Shown: positions 11,827 through 24,211, numbered from the stretch's first letter. The stretch is DNA of 64,000 bases from Methylomonas sp. AM2-LC (GCF_039904985.1 NZ_CP157005.1:4545501-4609500), one strand, 5' to 3'. Translations and numbers: made by a program. Notes: a model not told the origin generated them from the sequence alone.

Positions 11827-12201
11827 TTATTTCTTAGGTCTTTTTGCGCCATATTTTGAACGGCCGCAACGTCTGTCCTTAACACCTGAGGTATCAAGAC
11901 TTCCACGGACAACGTGATAACGCACACCAGGCAAGTCTTTAACACGACCACCTCTAATCAGAACCACGGAATGCTCCTGAAGATTATGCCCTTCACCACC
12001 AATGTAACTACTTACCTCTGAACCATTTGTCAACCTAACCCTTGCTACTTTACGTAAAGCTGAGTTTGGTTTTTTCGGCGTGGTGGTATATACACGAGTA
12101 CAGACCCCTCTTCGTTGAGGACACGCTTCCAACGCAGGTACATTGGTTTTTTCAATTTTCTTAGCACGAGGCTTACGGACCAACTGATTGATCGTGGCCA
12201 T
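11827..12201 (-). CDS. rpsL: 30S ribosomal protein S12
   Basis: The 124-residue protein sits at the decoding centre. It starts [12 protein letters not shown] and contains [11 protein letters not shown] (about residues 41-51) and [13 protein letters not shown] (about 84-96). The lysines where streptomycin-resistance mutations arise are wild type. It is the first gene of the str group, preceded by a 150-base gap containing a clear promoter. Confidence 0.98.
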   Translation of the reverse strand: MATINQLVRKPRAKKIEKTNVPALEACPQRRGVCTRVYTTTPKKPNSALRKVARVRLTNGSEVSSYIGGEGHNLQEHSVVLIRGGRVKDLPGVRYHVVRGSLDTSGVKDRRCGRSKYGAKRPKK

Positions 12202-12279
12202 TCTTAACTACTCCGATATGCAATTTGTTACTAACAGAACCAGCGCACAAACAGTACACTGATTACTGCTGCCAGACCT

Positions 12280-12340
12280 AAACTCTTGACTCATGTGAGC
12301 AGAGCATAATACAGCCCCACGCTCATAAGGTCAAGAGTTT
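12280..12340. repeat. Long palindrome spanning the rpsL promoter
   Basis: The arms at 12280-12290 and 12330-12340 are perfect 11-base inverted repeats, with a second short pair inside (12297-12300 with 12321-12324). Read on the plus strand the right arm is followed by a T-rich run (12338-12351), giving the form of an intrinsic terminator facing rpoC from the antisense side. On the minus strand the right arm contains the -35 box of the rpsL promoter. There is no plus-strand gene upstream for such a terminator to serve, so a role in blocking antisense transcription or as an operator is only a guess. Confidence 0.6.
12306..12334 (-). promoter_or_regulatory. Sigma70-type promoter for rpsL-rpsG-fusA-tufA and probably the S10 genes
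   Basis: On the minus strand a -35 box TTGACC (12334-12329) and a -10 box TATTAT (12311-12306) are separated by exactly 17 bases. This is near consensus and lies about 105 bases upstream of the rpsL ATG, in the 150-base gap after rpoC. It is the only strong promoter I see between rpoC and rpsE. Confidence 0.75.
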
Positions 12341-12351
12341 TTTATTTTTTT

Positions 12352-15300
12352 CTATTCTACATTTAACGCCTGTTTAAGCGCTTCTTCAACATCTACAGCT
12401 TCAACCACTTGATTTAAAGCCTCACCGACATGTAATGAGTCGGAACCATGCTTCTTACGTCTTTGCTCATGATAAGCTAATCCAGTACCAGCTGGTATTA
12501 AACGACCCACTATCACATTCTCTTTCAAACCATACAACCCATCGCTGATACCTCTTACCGCTGCATCAGTTAATACTCGAGTAGTCTCCTGGAAAGAAGC
12601 CGCTGATATGAAGGATTCAGTCGCCAATGACGCTTTTGTTATACCTAACAACATAGAATCGTAACTGGCAGGAATTTTACCGTCCCGCTCAGCTTGATCA
12701 TTCACTGCATTCAACAAACAACGCTCAACCTGCTCACCTTTAACAAAATCAGTTTCACCTGAAGCAGTAATTTCAACTTTTCTTAACATTTGACGAATAA
12801 TCGCTTCAATGTGTTTGTCGTTGATTTTCACCCCTTGCAAACGATATACATCCTGAATTTCTTTTACTAAGTAGTCAGCTAACTCTTCTATGCCGCGCAG
12901 ACGCAAAATATCATGTGGCGTTAACTCACCTTCTGCGATTGTTTCACCCTTCTCAACAAACTCACCCTCAAAAACAGTAATATGACGCCATTTTGGTATA
13001 AGTGTCTCGAATTGCTCACCTTCTGTATCGGTGATAATGACACGCTGCTTACCTTTGGTTTCTTTACCAAAAGCTACCATACCCGTTGCTTCGGCAAGTA
13101 TTGCAGGATCCTTTGTTTTACGCGCTTCAAACAAATCGGCTACACGCGGCAAACCACCGGTAATATCACGAGTTTTACTGGACTCTTGTGGAATACGTGC
13201 CAATACGTCCCCAACCTTAACCTCACCACCGTCTTTAACACCTACGATAGCGCCAGCGGGTAAAAAGTATTGCGCAGGGATATCTGTACCAGGCAAATTA
13301 ATCTGCCCACCATCACTACTGATTAACCGCACCATTGGTCGCAATTCTTTACCTGCAGAACTACGTTGCTTAGGATCAGTCACAACCCGTGACGTCAAAC
13401 CAGTCACCTCATCTGAATGCTCTTGAACGGTAATACCATCCATAAAGTCAAGCAACTGAATAAAACCATCCACCTCTGTGATAACAGGATGTGTATGAGG
13501 ATCCCAATTAACAATAATATCCCCGGCGCTAACTGCACCACCGTCTACGGTTGATAAAACAGCACCATAGGGTATTTTATAACGCTCTCTCTCCCGTCCA
13601 TAGTCGTCCATAACCCCTACTTCTCCAGATCGGGATACAGCAACCAGATTATTCTCTCTGTTTTTAACGGTTTTTAGATTGTTTAATTTAACACTACCGG
13701 CTGATTTAACCTGTACATTACTAATTGCAGCAGATCGTGATGCAGCTCCACCAATATGGAAAGTACGCATGGTCAACTGTGTTCCTGGCTCACCAATTGA
13801 TTGCGCAGCAACCACACCCACAGCTTCACCAATATTGACCAAATGACCACGACCCAAATCACGCCCATAACATTTACTACAGACGCCTTTACGTGAATCA
13901 CAGGTTATCACCGAACGCACCAGCATTTTGTCTATGCCGTTATCTTCTAACACAGCGACCAGATTTTCATCGATCATGGTTCCAGCAGGAATCAATACAG
14001 TATTTCCTGATGGATCGGTTACATCAATAGCTGCAACCCTTCCTAACACGCGTTCAACCAAAGGCTCGACAACATCACCACCTTCAATAATTGGTGTCAT
14101 AGTCAAACCATTTTGTGTACCACAATCAATATCTGAAATCACCAAATCTTGGGCGACATCAACCAATCTACGCGTTAAATACCCAGAGTTTGCTGTTTTT
14201 AATGCTGTATCAGCCAGACCTTTACGCGCACCGTGCGTGGAAATAAAGTACTGTAAAACATCCAAACCTTCTCTAAAGTTAGCGGTAATAGGTGTCTCAA
14301 TGATAGAACCATCTGGCTTTGCCATTAAGCCCCTCATCCCGGCCAACTGCCTAATTTGCGCAGCAGAACCCCGAGCTCCAGACTCAGCCATCATAAAGAT
14401 GGAATTGAAAGATTTTTGTTTTACCGTTTCACCTTTGGCGTTGACAACTTCATCTTCACCTAAACCTTCCATCATCACTTTAGCGACCTGATCATTGGCG
14501 CGTGACCAAATATCAACGACCTTGTTATAGCGCTCACCATCAGTAACTAAACCAGAAGCATATTGATTTTGAATTTCTCCAACCTCAGCATCTGCAGCAC
14601 GAATAATATCGGCTTTTTTAGCTGGAATTTCCATATCCTCAATACCAAATGAGACACCAGATCGCGTTGCATATTTAAAACCCATATACATAATTTGATC
14701 AGCTAAAATAACGGTCTCTTTGATACCCAGATAACGGTAGCTATAGTTAATTAATCTGGAAATATTCTTTTTAGTCATATCAACATTAACCAGTTCATAT
14801 GGCATGCCATCAGGAACAATATCCCAAATTAAAGCACGCCCTACCGTGGTTTTTTTTCTACTGACTATAGAATCAAATTTACCCTCAGCATTTTTCAGTT
14901 TTTCGGTAATCCGTACTTCAATCTTGGTTTGCAATTCGATAGTTTTGCTGTCTAAAGCTTTAAGAATCTCAGACGTATCAACAAAAACACTTCCCTCGCC
15001 AACAGCATTAATTTTTTCACGACTGATGTAATACAAGCCCAAAACCACGTCTTGTGATGGATTGATTACCGGCTCACCATTCGCAGGCGACAAAATATTA
15101 TTTGTGGCCATCATTAATGTACGCGCTTCAAGCTGTGCCTCTATTGATAGAGGTATATGCACCGCCATCTGGTCACCGTCAAAGTCTGCGTTGAAAGCAC
15201 TACAAACTAAAGGATGCAATTGTATTGCCTTTCCTTCAATTAAAGTAGGTTCAAAAGCTTGTATACCCAATCTATGCAGTGTCGGCGCACGATTCAAAAG

Positions 15301-16563
15301 CACTGGATGCTCTCTAATTACTTCTTCAAGGATATCCCAAACCTCAGTACCCTCGCGCTCTACCATTTTTTTGGCTGCTTTAATGGTGGTGGCCAATCCA
15401 CGTAATTGAAGTTTGCTAAAAATAAAAGGCTTAAACAATTCCAAAGCCATTTTCTTTGGCAATCCACACTGATGCAGTCTCAGAGTTGGGCCCACAACAA
15501 TAACCGAACGTCCAGAGTAATCTACACGTTTACCCAACAAGTTCTGCCGAAAACGTCCTTGCTTACCTTTGATCATATCAGCAAGCGATTTTAACGGCCG
15601 CCTGTTACTACCAGTGATTGCTCGTCCGCGTCTACCGTTATCAAGCAACGCATCAACAGCTTCCTGCAGCATACGTTTTTCATTACGCACGATAATATCT
15701 GGCGCATTCAAATCTAGTAAACGTGTCAAACGGTTGTTTCTATTGATAACGCGACGGTATAAATCATTTAAATCTGAGGTTGCAAAACGTCCACCATCTA
15801 AAGGCACTAATGGGCGCAATTCAGGTGGCAACACAGGCAACACCGTCATAATCATCCATTCTGGACGATTATTTGAAGCCAACAATGAATCAATTACCTT
15901 CAGACGCTTAGACAGTTTTTTAATCTTAGTATCTGAATTGGTTGAATTAATTTCTTCTCGAAGTGTATTTATTTCTTCTTTTAAATCAATAGATTTAAGC
16001 AAATCATAAATAGCTTCAGCACCCATTTTTGCGACAAAATCGTCACCGTGTTCTTCTATGGCATTCAGATATTCTTCATCTGTCAATAACTGACCTTTTT
16101 CTAGCGGCGACATGCCCGGATCAGTGACTACAAATGTTTCAAAATATAAAACCCGCTCGATAGAACGCAATGTCATATCTAGCAACAATGCAATCCGTGA
16201 CGGCAACGATTTTAAGAACCAAATGTGCGCAACAGGACTTGCCAGGTCAATATGACCCATTCTATCGCGCCGAACTTTGGACAGCGTGACTTCGACACCG
16301 CATTTTTCGCAGATAACACCACGATGCTTTAGACGCTTATATTTGCCGCAAAGACACTCGTAATCGCTGATTGGACCAAAAATTTTGGCACAAAACAAAC
16401 CATCTCGCTCCGGCTTAAACGTGCGGTAATTAATTGTTTCAGGTTTCTTTACTTCACCATATGACCATGAACGTATCATATCTGGTGAAGCCAATCCTAT
16501 ACGGATAGTGTCAAAATCATCTGTGCGACCTTGACGCTTTAGAAAATTCATTAAATCTTTCAA
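12352..16563 (-). CDS. rpoC: DNA-directed RNA polymerase subunit beta'
   Basis: The 1403-residue protein matches the gammaproteobacterial length. It has the N-terminal zinc ribbon ([20 protein letters not shown], about residues 71-90), the catalytic Mg-binding NADFDGDQM motif at about 459-467, and the second zinc site ([13 protein letters not shown], about 889-901). It lies 61 bases after rpoB. About 150 bases separate it from rpsL, so read-through and a new promoter both feed the str genes. Confidence 0.98.
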   Translation of the reverse strand: MKDLMNFLKRQGRTDDFDTIRIGLASPDMIRSWSYGEVKKPETINYRTFKPERDGLFCAKIFGPISDYECLCGKYKRLKHRGVICEKCGVEVTLSKVRRDRMGHIDLASPVAHIWFLKSLPSRIALLLDMTLRSIERVLYFETFVVTDPGMSPLEKGQLLTDEEYLNAIEEHGDDFVAKMGAEAIYDLLKSIDLKEEINTLREEINSTNSDTKIKKLSKRLKVIDSLLASNNRPEWMIMTVLPVLPPELRPLVPLDGGRFATSDLNDLYRRVINRNNRLTRLLDLNAPDIIVRNEKRMLQEAVDALLDNGRRGRAITGSNRRPLKSLADMIKGKQGRFRQNLLGKRVDYSGRSVIVVGPTLRLHQCGLPKKMALELFKPFIFSKLQLRGLATTIKAAKKMVEREGTEVWDILEEVIREHPVLLNRAPTLHRLGIQAFEPTLIEGKAIQLHPLVCSAFNADFDGDQMAVHIPLSIEAQLEARTLMMATNNILSPANGEPVINPSQDVVLGLYYISREKINAVGEGSVFVDTSEILKALDSKTIELQTKIEVRITEKLKNAEGKFDSIVSRKKTTVGRALIWDIVPDGMPYELVNVDMTKKNISRLINYSYRYLGIKETVILADQIMYMGFKYATRSGVSFGIEDMEIPAKKADIIRAADAEVGEIQNQYASGLVTDGERYNKVVDIWSRANDQVAKVMMEGLGEDEVVNAKGETVKQKSFNSIFMMAESGARGSAAQIRQLAGMRGLMAKPDGSIIETPITANFREGLDVLQYFISTHGARKGLADTALKTANSGYLTRRLVDVAQDLVISDIDCGTQNGLTMTPIIEGGDVVEPLVERVLGRVAAIDVTDPSGNTVLIPAGTMIDENLVAVLEDNGIDKMLVRSVITCDSRKGVCSKCYGRDLGRGHLVNIGEAVGVVAAQSIGEPGTQLTMRTFHIGGAASRSAAISNVQVKSAGSVKLNNLKTVKNRENNLVAVSRSGEVGVMDDYGRERERYKIPYGAVLSTVDGGAVSAGDIIVNWDPHTHPVITEVDGFIQLLDFMDGITVQEHSDEVTGLTSRVVTDPKQRSSAGKELRPMVRLISSDGGQINLPGTDIPAQYFLPAGAIVGVKDGGEVKVGDVLARIPQESSKTRDITGGLPRVADLFEARKTKDPAILAEATGMVAFGKETKGKQRVIITDTEGEQFETLIPKWRHITVFEGEFVEKGETIAEGELTPHDILRLRGIEELADYLVKEIQDVYRLQGVKINDKHIEAIIRQMLRKVEITASGETDFVKGEQVERCLLNAVNDQAERDGKIPASYDSMLLGITKASLATESFISAASFQETTRVLTDAAVRGISDGLYGLKENVIVGRLIPAGTGLAYHEQRRKKHGSDSLHVGEALNQVVEAVDVEEALKQALNVE

Positions 16564-16624
16564 TAGCTTACCCTCTTAAAATGTTATCCGGTATTTATCA
16601 AAAATCTTTTCGCAACTATCTTGA

Positions 16625-19600
16625 TTACTCTTGTTGCATTTCGATATTGACCGCCAATGAACGTATTTCTTTAACTAATACATTGAAGGATTCGGGCATC
16701 CCAGCTTCCATTGAGTGATTACCATCAACAATATTTTTGTACATACGCGTTCTACCTGTGACGTCATCAGATTTCACAGTCAGCATTTCTTGCAACGTAT
16801 ACGCTGCACCATAAGCTTCTAATGCCCAGACCTCCATCTCACCGAAACGCTGACCACCAAATTGTGCTTTTCCGCCTAATGGTTGCTGGGTTACCAAACT
16901 ATATGGACCCGTTGAACGGGCATGCATTTTGTCATCAACCAAATGGTTTAGTTTCAACATATACATATAGCCAACAGTTACTTCACGCTCAAACGGTTCA
17001 CCTGTTAGGCCATCATAAAGTGTTGTTTGTCCATGCGTAGGCAGATCAGCCAATTGCAACATGGTACGAATATCTTCTTCGGAGGCACCATCAAAAACCG
17101 GCGTAGCCATAGGCACACCAGATACCAGATTAACTGACATTTCAAGAATTTCTTTATCTGTAAAGCTGTTAAGATCTTCTTTTCGACCACTACAGTTATA
17201 GATTTTCTCCAAGAATCCCCTGATTTCAGCAACTTTGGCTTGAGCTTCTAACATTTTACCAATCTTAATACCCAAACCTTTTGCAGCCCAGCCTAAGTGA
17301 GTCTCTAATACCTGTCCGACATTCATCCGCGAAGGTACACCTAAAGGATTCAATAATATATCGACAGGATTACCATCGGCTGTATATGGCATATCTTCAA
17401 TCGGCACAATTTGTGAGATAACCCCTTTGTTACCATGTCGACCCGCCATTTTATCGCCAGGCTGAATGCGCTTTTTAACAGCCAGATACACTTTAACCAT
17501 TTTCAGCACACCAGGTGCCAAATCATCACCCATGGTTATTTTTTTCTTTTTCTGTTCAAAACGCTCTTCAAATTCTTTACGCTGTTGATCAATCTGCTCA
17601 CTTACTGTTTCTAAACGCAAGTTTACATCTTCATCCTGTGTTTTAATTTTCAGAAGCTCTGACGGTATCAAACTATCAAGATACTCTTCAGTAATTTCAT
17701 CGCCTTTCTTCAGATTTTGCGGGCCTTTTTCAGCTTTTTTACCCAACAATAATGCTTTAACACGAGCAAAAATATCGTGTTCAACAATTTTCAATTGGTC
17801 ATCCAAATCTTGACGATAGCGTTTAATTTCTGCTTCTTCGATTTCAAGTGCACGCTTGTCTTTTTTGACTCCATCGCGGGTAAATACCTGTACATCAATT
17901 ACGGTTCCACGTACGTTACCTGGTACGCGTAAAGAGGTATCTTTTACATCAGCCGCTTTTTCACCAAAAATGGCACGCAGAAGTTTTTCTTCGGGCGTCA
18001 GTTGCGTCTCACCTTTTGGTGTTACTTTTCCAACCAGAATATCACCGCCTTTTACTTCTGCTCCAACATAGACAATACCTGACTCATCCAGTTTGGACAA
18101 AGCTTCTTCACTTACATTAGGTATATCAGCAGTTATTTCTTCAGGGCTATGTTTAGTTTCTCTGGCAACGCAAGTTTTTTCTTCAATGTGTATGGTAGTA
18201 AAACGATCTTCTTTTACCACTCGCTCAGACACAAGAATAGAATCTTCGAAGTTATATCCATTCCAAGGCATAAAAGCGATCAACATGTTTTGACCTAAAG
18301 CCAATTCGCCCAAATCTGTGGAAGGCCCATCCGCAAGGATATCGCCTCGCGTCACAATATCACCCAGCTTCACTAACGGCTTTTGATTGATACACGTATT
18401 TTGATTTGAACGTGTATATTTTATCAAATTATAAATATCAACACCTGGAACACCAGCTACAGTCTCGTCGTCATTAACCCGAACCACGATACGTGCGGCG
18501 TCAACTGCTTCAATACGACCGCCACGCGTCGCCACCACGGTTACACCAGAGTCTTTTGCAACTACGCGCTCCATACCTGTACCAACCAATGGTTTTTCAG
18601 TACGCAAAGTAGGCACAGCCTGTCTTTGCATGTTGGATCCCATCAGTGCGCGGTTAGCATCGTCGTGTTCCAGGAAAGGAATAATCGAAGCTGCCACGGA
18701 AACAATTTGTTTCGATGACACATCCATATATTGCACGGTATCGGAAGAAGCGAGTGTAAACTCATCTTTATGCCGACACGAAACCAGTCCTTCTACTAAT
18801 TTTCCATTGTCGTCAACCGCCACACTGGACTGAGCAATGACATATTCCCCTTCTTCAATAGCAGAAATGTAATCAACTTGATCGGTCACCTTGCCATCAA
18901 CAACTTTACGATAGGGCGTTTCAAGAAAACCATATTCATTCGTTCTTGCATAAACGGACAATGAATTGATTAATCCGATGTTTGGTCCTTCAGGTGTTTC
19001 AATCGGACAAACTCGACCATAATGCGTGGTATGTACGTCGCGCACCTCAAAACCAGCACGCTCTCTGGCCAAACCACCAGGTCCTAAAGCCGAAACCCTA
19101 CGTTTGTGCGTTACTTGCGACAAAGGATTGTTTTGGTCCATAAACTGTGAAAGTTGACTAGAACCAAAGAATTCTTTTATTGCGGCAGAAACAGGTTTGG
19201 CGTTTATGATCTCTTGAGGCATATAACCTTCTGAATCAGCCAGGGTAAGACGCTCTCTTACCGCGCGCTCGACTCTAACCAAACCAATCCGGAACTGGTT
19301 TTCGATCATTTCACCAACAGAACGTACCCGTCTGTTACCAAGATGGTCAATATCATCTACAGTTCCATTACCGTTTCTAATTTTAATAAGTTCTTTTAAT
19401 ACATCAATAATATCAATTTTACTTAAAGTGCCTGTACCTTCGATTTCCTCACGGCCTAATCGACGGTTGAATTTCATTCGACCAACTGTTGATAAATCGT
19501 AACGCTCGTCAGTAAAAAATAAATTTTCAAACAGATTTTCTGCTGATTCCGCTGTCGGCGGTTCGCCAGGGCGCATCATTCGATAGATTTCAACTAGAGC

Positions 19601-20701
19601 TTCCATACGATTAGTTGTCGTATCCAGGCGCATAGAGTTAGAAATATATGGACCACGGTCTAAATCATTGACATAAAGAGTATTGATCTGATCTACGCCC
19701 GCATCAATCAATTTTTGTAACAGGTTATCGCTTATTTCATCATTAACATGCGCTAACAATTCACCCGTCGCTTTATCAATGACATTGTGACCAAGAATTT
19801 TTCCATACAAATAATCTCTAGGTACTTCAATCTCTTCAACGCCGGCTTTCTCTAACTGGCGTACATGTTTGGCAGTTATACGACGTCCTTCTTCGATTAA
19901 CACCTTGCCATCATGTTTAATATCAAAAACTGCCATTTCACCACGTAACCGTTCTGGTACGACATGAAACATAAATTTATCGGCACTTAAGGAAAATTTA
20001 TTGGCATCGAAGAAAATGCTAATCATTTCCTCGTTGTCGTAACCTAAGGCTCTTAACAAAATGGTAGCTGGAATTTTTCTGCGTCTGTCTATACGCACAT
20101 ATACTGCATCTTTATGGTCAAACTCAAAATCTAACCATGAACCACGATAAGGAATAACGCGTGCATTGAAAAGCAGCTTGCCCGATGAGTGGGTTTTACC
20201 TTTATCATGATCAAAAAACACGCCTGGTGATCTGTGTAACTGTGACACAATTACCCGCTCAGTTCCATTGATTACAAAAGTACCATTATCTGTCATCAAT
20301 GGCAGCTCACCCATGTAAACTTCCTGTTCACGGATGTCTTTAACTACCTTGGTGCTTGCTGGCGCCTCTTTATCATAAATGACTAAACGCACTAATACCC
20401 GTAACGGTGCAGAATAGGTTGCCCCGCGTTGCTGGCATTCCCTTACATCGAAAGCCGGCTCCCCTAAGCGATATTTTACATACTCAAGAACAGCGTATCC
20501 CGAATGGCTTATTACTGGAAATACACTTGAAAATGCCGCATGTAAACCTTGGTTGCGTCTTTTGTTAGAGTCTATGCCAGACTGCAGAAAACTTGCATAC
20601 GAATCAATTTGTGTTGCTAAAAGATAAGGTACTTCAAGTACTTCAGAGCCCTTGCCAAAATTATTACGGATACGCTTTTTTTCGGTAAAAGAATAGGTCA
20701 T
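16625..20701 (-). CDS. rpoB: DNA-directed RNA polymerase subunit beta
   Basis: The 1358-residue protein covers all beta lobes. The rifampicin pocket reads [20 protein letters not shown] followed by RVSALGPGG, with the residues commonly changed in resistance (equivalents of D516, H526, S531) wild type. The C-terminus has the conserved [20 protein letters not shown] segment. It is separated from rplL by a 126-base gap containing an attenuator-like hairpin. Confidence 0.98.
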   Translation of the reverse strand: MTYSFTEKKRIRNNFGKGSEVLEVPYLLATQIDSYASFLQSGIDSNKRRNQGLHAAFSSVFPVISHSGYAVLEYVKYRLGEPAFDVRECQQRGATYSAPLRVLVRLVIYDKEAPASTKVVKDIREQEVYMGELPLMTDNGTFVINGTERVIVSQLHRSPGVFFDHDKGKTHSSGKLLFNARVIPYRGSWLDFEFDHKDAVYVRIDRRRKIPATILLRALGYDNEEMISIFFDANKFSLSADKFMFHVVPERLRGEMAVFDIKHDGKVLIEEGRRITAKHVRQLEKAGVEEIEVPRDYLYGKILGHNVIDKATGELLAHVNDEISDNLLQKLIDAGVDQINTLYVNDLDRGPYISNSMRLDTTTNRMEALVEIYRMMRPGEPPTAESAENLFENLFFTDERYDLSTVGRMKFNRRLGREEIEGTGTLSKIDIIDVLKELIKIRNGNGTVDDIDHLGNRRVRSVGEMIENQFRIGLVRVERAVRERLTLADSEGYMPQEIINAKPVSAAIKEFFGSSQLSQFMDQNNPLSQVTHKRRVSALGPGGLARERAGFEVRDVHTTHYGRVCPIETPEGPNIGLINSLSVYARTNEYGFLETPYRKVVDGKVTDQVDYISAIEEGEYVIAQSSVAVDDNGKLVEGLVSCRHKDEFTLASSDTVQYMDVSSKQIVSVAASIIPFLEHDDANRALMGSNMQRQAVPTLRTEKPLVGTGMERVVAKDSGVTVVATRGGRIEAVDAARIVVRVNDDETVAGVPGVDIYNLIKYTRSNQNTCINQKPLVKLGDIVTRGDILADGPSTDLGELALGQNMLIAFMPWNGYNFEDSILVSERVVKEDRFTTIHIEEKTCVARETKHSPEEITADIPNVSEEALSKLDESGIVYVGAEVKGGDILVGKVTPKGETQLTPEEKLLRAIFGEKAADVKDTSLRVPGNVRGTVIDVQVFTRDGVKKDKRALEIEEAEIKRYRQDLDDQLKIVEHDIFARVKALLLGKKAEKGPQNLKKGDEITEEYLDSLIPSELLKIKTQDEDVNLRLETVSEQIDQQRKEFEERFEQKKKKITMGDDLAPGVLKMVKVYLAVKKRIQPGDKMAGRHGNKGVISQIVPIEDMPYTADGNPVDILLNPLGVPSRMNVGQVLETHLGWAAKGLGIKIGKMLEAQAKVAEIRGFLEKIYNCSGRKEDLNSFTDKEILEMSVNLVSGVPMATPVFDGASEEDIRTMLQLADLPTHGQTTLYDGLTGEPFEREVTVGYMYMLKLNHLVDDKMHARSTGPYSLVTQQPLGGKAQFGGQRFGEMEVWALEAYGAAYTLQEMLTVKSDDVTGRTRMYKNIVDGNHSMEAGMPESFNVLVKEIRSLAVNIEMQQE

Positions 20702-20763
20702 ATTGCTTCTATACCTTCGTCGTCAGAGATTATTTACTACCGTTTGTTTTACAAACAGTAAAA

Positions 20764-20788
20764 GGCCGACGGCAAAACGCCGTCAGCC
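20764..20788 (-). terminator. rplL-rpoB attenuator hairpin
   Basis: A GC-rich stem (GACGGC pairing with GCCGTC, extended by GGC with GCC around one unpaired base on each side) lies in the rplL-rpoB gap. On the minus strand it is followed by TTTT then a mixed tract, a weak intrinsic terminator. E. coli has a partial terminator at the same place that sets the ratio of L7/L12 to polymerase subunits; the position and form suggest the same job here. Confidence 0.75.
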
Positions 20789-20827
20789 CAGTTTGGTAGG
20801 CTTATGCCAGTTTTTTTATCAAAATAC

Positions 20828-21199
20828 TTATTTGATTTCGGCTGTAGCGCCTGCTGCTTCTAGTTCTTTTTTAGCTGTTTCAGCTTCAGTTTTGCTGACA
20901 GCTTCTTTTACTGTAGTTGGTGCGCCTTCGACAGCATCTTTCGCTTCTTTCAGGCCTAAACCAGTTAAACTACGTACAGCTTTAATAACTGCTACTTTAT
21001 TCTCACCGAAACCGGTTAAAATCACATCAAATTCTGTTTGTTCTTCAACAACCGCTGCTGCCGCTGCTGGTGCAGCAACTGCTACAGCTGCCGCTGCAGA
21101 AACGCCAAATTTTTCTTCCATCGCTGAAATTAGATCAACGATTTCCAACACAGTCATGTTAGCGACTGCTTCTAAAATTTCTTCTTTTGAAATTGCCAT
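20828..21199 (-). CDS. rplL: 50S ribosomal protein L7/L12
   Basis: The 123-residue acidic protein has an N-terminal dimerisation helix region, an Ala-rich hinge (about residues 34-52) and the C-terminal factor-binding domain with [20 protein letters not shown]. Several copies bind L10 to form the stalk that recruits EF-Tu and EF-G. It lies 48 bases after rplJ, with which it is cotranslated in other gammaproteobacteria. Confidence 0.98.
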   Translation of the reverse strand: MAISKEEILEAVANMTVLEIVDLISAMEEKFGVSAAAAVAVAAPAAAAAVVEEQTEFDVILTGFGENKVAVIKAVRSLTGLGLKEAKDAVEGAPTTVKEAVSKTEAETAKKELEAAGATAEIK

Positions 21200-21247
21200 T
21201 CTTTATTCCTCTAAATATATATGAGTTTTAACTGGTTGATCGAAGCG

Positions 21248-21772
21248 TTATGCCGCTTCTTTCTGATCTCTGATTTCTGCCAAAGTGCGAGCGAGTTTTT
21301 CAATTGGTGCTTTCATGACCGACATCAGCATGCTGATACCTTGATCACGAGTTGGCAATCTTGCCAAACGATCAATTTCAGACCCATCAAAAGCTTGACC
21401 ACCAATAGCTACCACTTTAGCTATCAATTTATTATGCGTTTTTGCAAACTCACTGATCAGTCTCGCTGCACAACCAGGATCCTCAATTGAAAATGCCAGT
21501 ATTAAAGGCCCAACCAGACCATCCTGCATACATTCAAACTCAGTCCCAGCAACCGCACGCTTAGCCAATGTATTTTTGACTACACGTAAATAAACACCCG
21601 TTTCTCTCGCAGTTTTACGCAATTCCGTTAATTCGGTAACTGTTAAACCACGATATTCAGCCGCTATGGCTGAATGGGCTTTAGCGGCGAATTCAGCAAC
21701 TTCCTCTACGACAACTTTTTTGCTATCTAAATTGAGTGCCACATTTACCTCCGGTACTTTCCGATTACTCAT
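21248..21772 (-). CDS. rplJ: 50S ribosomal protein L10
   Basis: The 174-residue protein anchors L7/L12 dimers to the 50S GTPase centre and, with them, represses its own mRNA by binding the rplJ leader. The N-terminal rRNA-binding domain contains AEYRGLTVTELTELRK (about residues 38-53) and the C-terminus ends in the L12-binding helix. It is preceded by a 155-base untranslated leader. Confidence 0.97.
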   Translation of the reverse strand: MSNRKVPEVNVALNLDSKKVVVEEVAEFAAKAHSAIAAEYRGLTVTELTELRKTARETGVYLRVVKNTLAKRAVAGTEFECMQDGLVGPLILAFSIEDPGCAARLISEFAKTHNKLIAKVVAIGGQAFDGSEIDRLARLPTRDQGISMLMSVMKAPIEKLARTLAEIRDQKEAA

Positions 21773-21927
21773 CGGAATCTATAAAACGCATCAAATAATG
21801 ATGCCCCTTACGGTCCCTATCACCAGCTTTGTGGCTCCAGCTTCCGTCTGCGTAGGATAATTAAGCATTAAGCCCCTACGGTCTTTGACGGTTGTCGTTA
21901 TTACGACAACCCAAAGTTTTAATTTAT
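21773..21927 (-). promoter_or_regulatory. L10-type ribosomal protein leader before rplJ
   Basis: The 155 bases between rplA and rplJ are the place where the L10(L12)4 complex binds its own mRNA in E. coli. On the minus strand the segment begins with a perfect 9-base stem (21903-21911 with 21890-21898), then runs through GTAGGGGC and AAGGGGC elements and a purine-rich stretch into a strong Shine-Dalgarno (CCGGAGGTAAAT) before the ATG. The location and length fit the family; I did not fold the kink-turn rigorously. Confidence 0.6.
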
Positions 21928-22623
21928 TTAAATATCAATACTATTTTGATCAATCCATAATCCTGGACCCATGGTCGAGGACAATGAGATCTTTTTCAGA
22001 TAAATACCTTTAGCAGCTGTAGGTTTAGCTTTTTTAAGATCGGAAATTAAAAACTCTAAATTTTGTTTTAATGCCGCTTCTTCAAAAGACACTTTACCGA
22101 TTGAACAGTGAATGATGCCTGATTTATCTGTACGGTATCTAACTTGACCCGATTTAGCATTTTTTACCGCAGTAACAACATCAGGAGTGACGGTGCCCAC
22201 TTTTGGATTTGGCATCAAACCTCTTGGCCCCAATATTTGACCTAATTGTCCAACGACACGCATAGCATCGGGAGATGCGATAACGACATCAAAGTTTAAT
22301 TCACCACGTTTAACTTGCTCAGCCAAATCGTCCATACCGACAATATCTGCACCCGCTTCTCTGGCAGCATCTGCATTTGGACCTTGAGTAAATACAGCAA
22401 CCCGTACAGTTTTACCTGTACCATTTGGTAATACAGAAGCACCACGAACATTCTGGTCAGATTTTCTAGGATCAACTCCCAAATTTACACTGACGTCAAC
22501 TGATTCATCAAATTTGATATTTGCAAATTCTTTTAGCAAACTAACTGCATCCGCAACAGAGTATTGTTTGCTTCTGATAACCTTTTCTTTTATCGCCTTA
22601 GATTTTTTGCTTATGTTTGCCAT
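21928..22623 (-). CDS. rplA: 50S ribosomal protein L1
   Basis: The 231-residue protein forms the mobile L1 stalk at the E site and in E. coli represses the rplK-rplA mRNA. It has [18 protein letters not shown] and the [16 protein letters not shown] motif. The frame is open to 22641 inside rplK, but the ATG at 22623 gives the normal MANISKKSK start, one base after the rplK stop and with a GGAGGGAG Shine-Dalgarno sequence. Confidence 0.97.
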   Translation of the reverse strand: MANISKKSKAIKEKVIRSKQYSVADAVSLLKEFANIKFDESVDVSVNLGVDPRKSDQNVRGASVLPNGTGKTVRVAVFTQGPNADAAREAGADIVGMDDLAEQVKRGELNFDVVIASPDAMRVVGQLGQILGPRGLMPNPKVGTVTPDVVTAVKNAKSGQVRYRTDKSGIIHCSIGKVSFEEAALKQNLEFLISDLKKAKPTAAKGIYLKKISLSSTMGPGLWIDQNSIDI

Positions 22624-22624
22624 T

Positions 22625-23056
22625 TTACACTCCCTCCACATTTAAACCCATGCTGCGAGCACTACCTGCAATAATTCTTATTGCGGATTCTATATCGCTG
22701 GCGTTTAAATCTTCCATTTTTGCTTTTGCAATTTCTTCTAATTGCGCACGCGTAACAGTACCCACTTTAACGGTATTTGGTTTTTTACTACCACTTTTAA
22801 TACCGACTGCTTTTTTCAACAATACTGTCGCTGGAGGTGTTTTTGTTATGAAAGTGAAACTTTTGTCACTAAAAACAGTAATGACGACAGGCAGAGGCAA
22901 GCCTTTTTCAACCTCTTGCGTACGCGCATTAAATGCTTTACAAAATTCCATGATGTTAACACCACGTTGACCCAATGCTGGACCAATGGGTGGACTTGGA
23001 TTTGCTTCACCCGCTTTTACTTGTAACTTGATATAGGAATCAATCTTTTTAGCCAT
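22625..23056 (-). CDS. rplK: 50S ribosomal protein L11
   Basis: The 143-residue protein binds the 1067 region of 23S rRNA in the GTPase-associated centre and is needed for RelA-dependent stringent response. It has the Pro-rich segment [20 protein letters not shown] (about residues 20-39) and the C-terminal [10 protein letters not shown]. It is separated from nusG by 99 bases that hold a terminator hairpin. Confidence 0.98.
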   Translation of the reverse strand: MAKKIDSYIKLQVKAGEANPSPPIGPALGQRGVNIMEFCKAFNARTQEVEKGLPLPVVITVFSDKSFTFITKTPPATVLLKKAVGIKSGSKKPNTVKVGTVTRAQLEEIAKAKMEDLNASDIESAIRIIAGSARSMGLNVEGV

Positions 23057-23108
23057 ATTTCTACTCCTAACGGGTGCAAACGCTTTTCAGCTCCCCTAAC
23101 AAACAAAA

Positions 23109-23134
23109 ATCCCTGTCATATTGATGACAGGGAT
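23109..23134 (-). terminator. Intrinsic terminator after nusG
   Basis: Perfect 11-base arms (23109-23119 and 23124-23134) form a stem with a 4-base loop. On the minus strand it is followed by TTTTTGTTTG, so it ends or attenuates the secE-nusG transcript before rplK. The 52 bases left before the rplK start could hold its promoter only if that promoter overlaps the hairpin. Confidence 0.8.
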
Positions 23135-23155
23135 CCGTAAACTGCCTATGAAAAC

Positions 23156-23689
23156 TTATGCTTTCTCAACTTGACCAAATTCTAACTCAACAGGTGTTGA
23201 ACGACCGAATATCAGAACTGAAACACGCAAACGGCTTTTCTCGTAATTCACTTCTTCTATATTGCCATTGAAGTCTTTGAATGGGCCATCAATAATTCTG
23301 ACCACCTCGCCAACCTCAAACAACACTTTAGGTCTTGGTTTATTAACACCTTCTTCAACACGGCTTAGTATAGCCATGGCTTCTTTGTCTGAAATTGGCG
23401 AAGGTCTGTCTGAAGCTCCACCAATAAAGCCTAATACTCTAGGTACGTTTTTAACTAAATGCCAGGTATCATCATTCAACTCCATTTGCACAAGCACATA
23501 TCCTGGAAAGAATTTTCTTTCACTTTTGCGCTGTTGACCCATCCGCATTTCAACTACTTCTTCAGTAGGAACCAGTATTTTGCCGAAATAATCTTGCAAA
23601 CCATCACGTACTATCCGTTCTTCCAGAGCTTGCTTTACTTTATTTTCAAAATTTGAATACGCATGAACCACATACCAACGAAGTGCCAT
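23156..23689 (-). CDS. nusG: Transcription elongation/antitermination factor NusG
   Basis: The 177-residue protein has an N-terminal NGN domain ([20 protein letters not shown] at residues 5-24) that binds the polymerase clamp and a C-terminal KOW domain ([20 protein letters not shown]) that binds Rho or S10. It starts at the last base of secE, so the pair is translationally coupled. A terminator follows. Confidence 0.98.
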   Translation of the reverse strand: MALRWYVVHAYSNFENKVKQALEERIVRDGLQDYFGKILVPTEEVVEMRMGQQRKSERKFFPGYVLVQMELNDDTWHLVKNVPRVLGFIGGASDRPSPISDKEAMAILSRVEEGVNKPRPKVLFEVGEVVRIIDGPFKDFNGNIEEVNYEKSRLRVSVLIFGRSTPVELEFGQVEKA

Positions 23690-24069
23690 TATTTAACCCC
23701 TTGATTCATTAACAATTGAACACCCCAGAACAGGAACGTATCAAGTAACCAAAGCACAAAACCTACGATAATCACCATTAAAATAACTAAACCCGTTGTA
23801 CGAAATGCTTCATCACGGGTTGGCCACACTACTCGGTGAAATTCCTGTTTTGACTCCAGAACGAAACCCCACACACTTCGTCCTCTAGCTGTCGTAAAAC
23901 AAATTCCAATTGCGGCGGATATGATAGTCATCAATATCAACACTCTGTATAGAAAGAGCAGATCGGAAAAATAGTAGAACGCAACAATACCAGCAACGAC
24001 TAATATTGGTGACAAAACCAGCTTTACAATGTCCACCACCGTCGTAACTTCTTCTGCCTGTGCGCTCAT
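23689..24069 (-). CDS. secE: Preprotein translocase subunit SecE
   Basis: The 126-residue inner membrane protein is the clamp of the SecYEG channel. It has three predicted membrane helices (about residues 14-31, 38-57 and 96-118), as in E. coli, with the conserved cytoplasmic amphipathic segment [17 protein letters not shown] before the last helix. It overlaps nusG by one base and follows tRNA-Trp. Confidence 0.97.
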   Translation of the reverse strand: MSAQAEEVTTVVDIVKLVLSPILVVAGIVAFYYFSDLLFLYRVLILMTIISAAIGICFTTARGRSVWGFVLESKQEFHRVVWPTRDEAFRTTGLVILMVIIVGFVLWLLDTFLFWGVQLLMNQGVK

Positions 24070-24107
24070 TTTATTATCTTATTATAAATTACTAACTATT
24101 TTCTGAG

Positions 24108-24183
24108 TGGCAGGCCAGGAGGGACTCGAACCCCCAACTTGCGGTTTTGGAGACCGCTGCTCTACCAATTGAACTACTGACCT
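24108..24183 (-). tRNA. tRNA-Trp (CCA anticodon)
   Basis: The 76-base cloverleaf has acceptor arm AGGTCAG/CTGGCCT, D-loop with TTGGTAGAG, anticodon loop CTCCAAA and T-loop GGTTCGAGT, with the 3' CCA encoded. It lies between tufB and secE, its usual place in many gammaproteobacteria. Confidence 0.98.
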
Positions 24184-24211
24184 ATTCAGAAAACTTTCTT
24201 TTAAACTTTAA

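Noticed and set aside
13928..14491. 187-codon open frame on the plus strand inside rpoC
   Set aside because: It is antisense to a highly conserved part of beta'; its composition follows from rpoC codons and no Shine-Dalgarno or family resemblance is seen.
20703..21224. 173-codon open frame on the plus strand over rplL
   Set aside because: It is the mirror of the Ala-rich L7/L12 gene and its attenuator; the low-complexity product matches no known fold.
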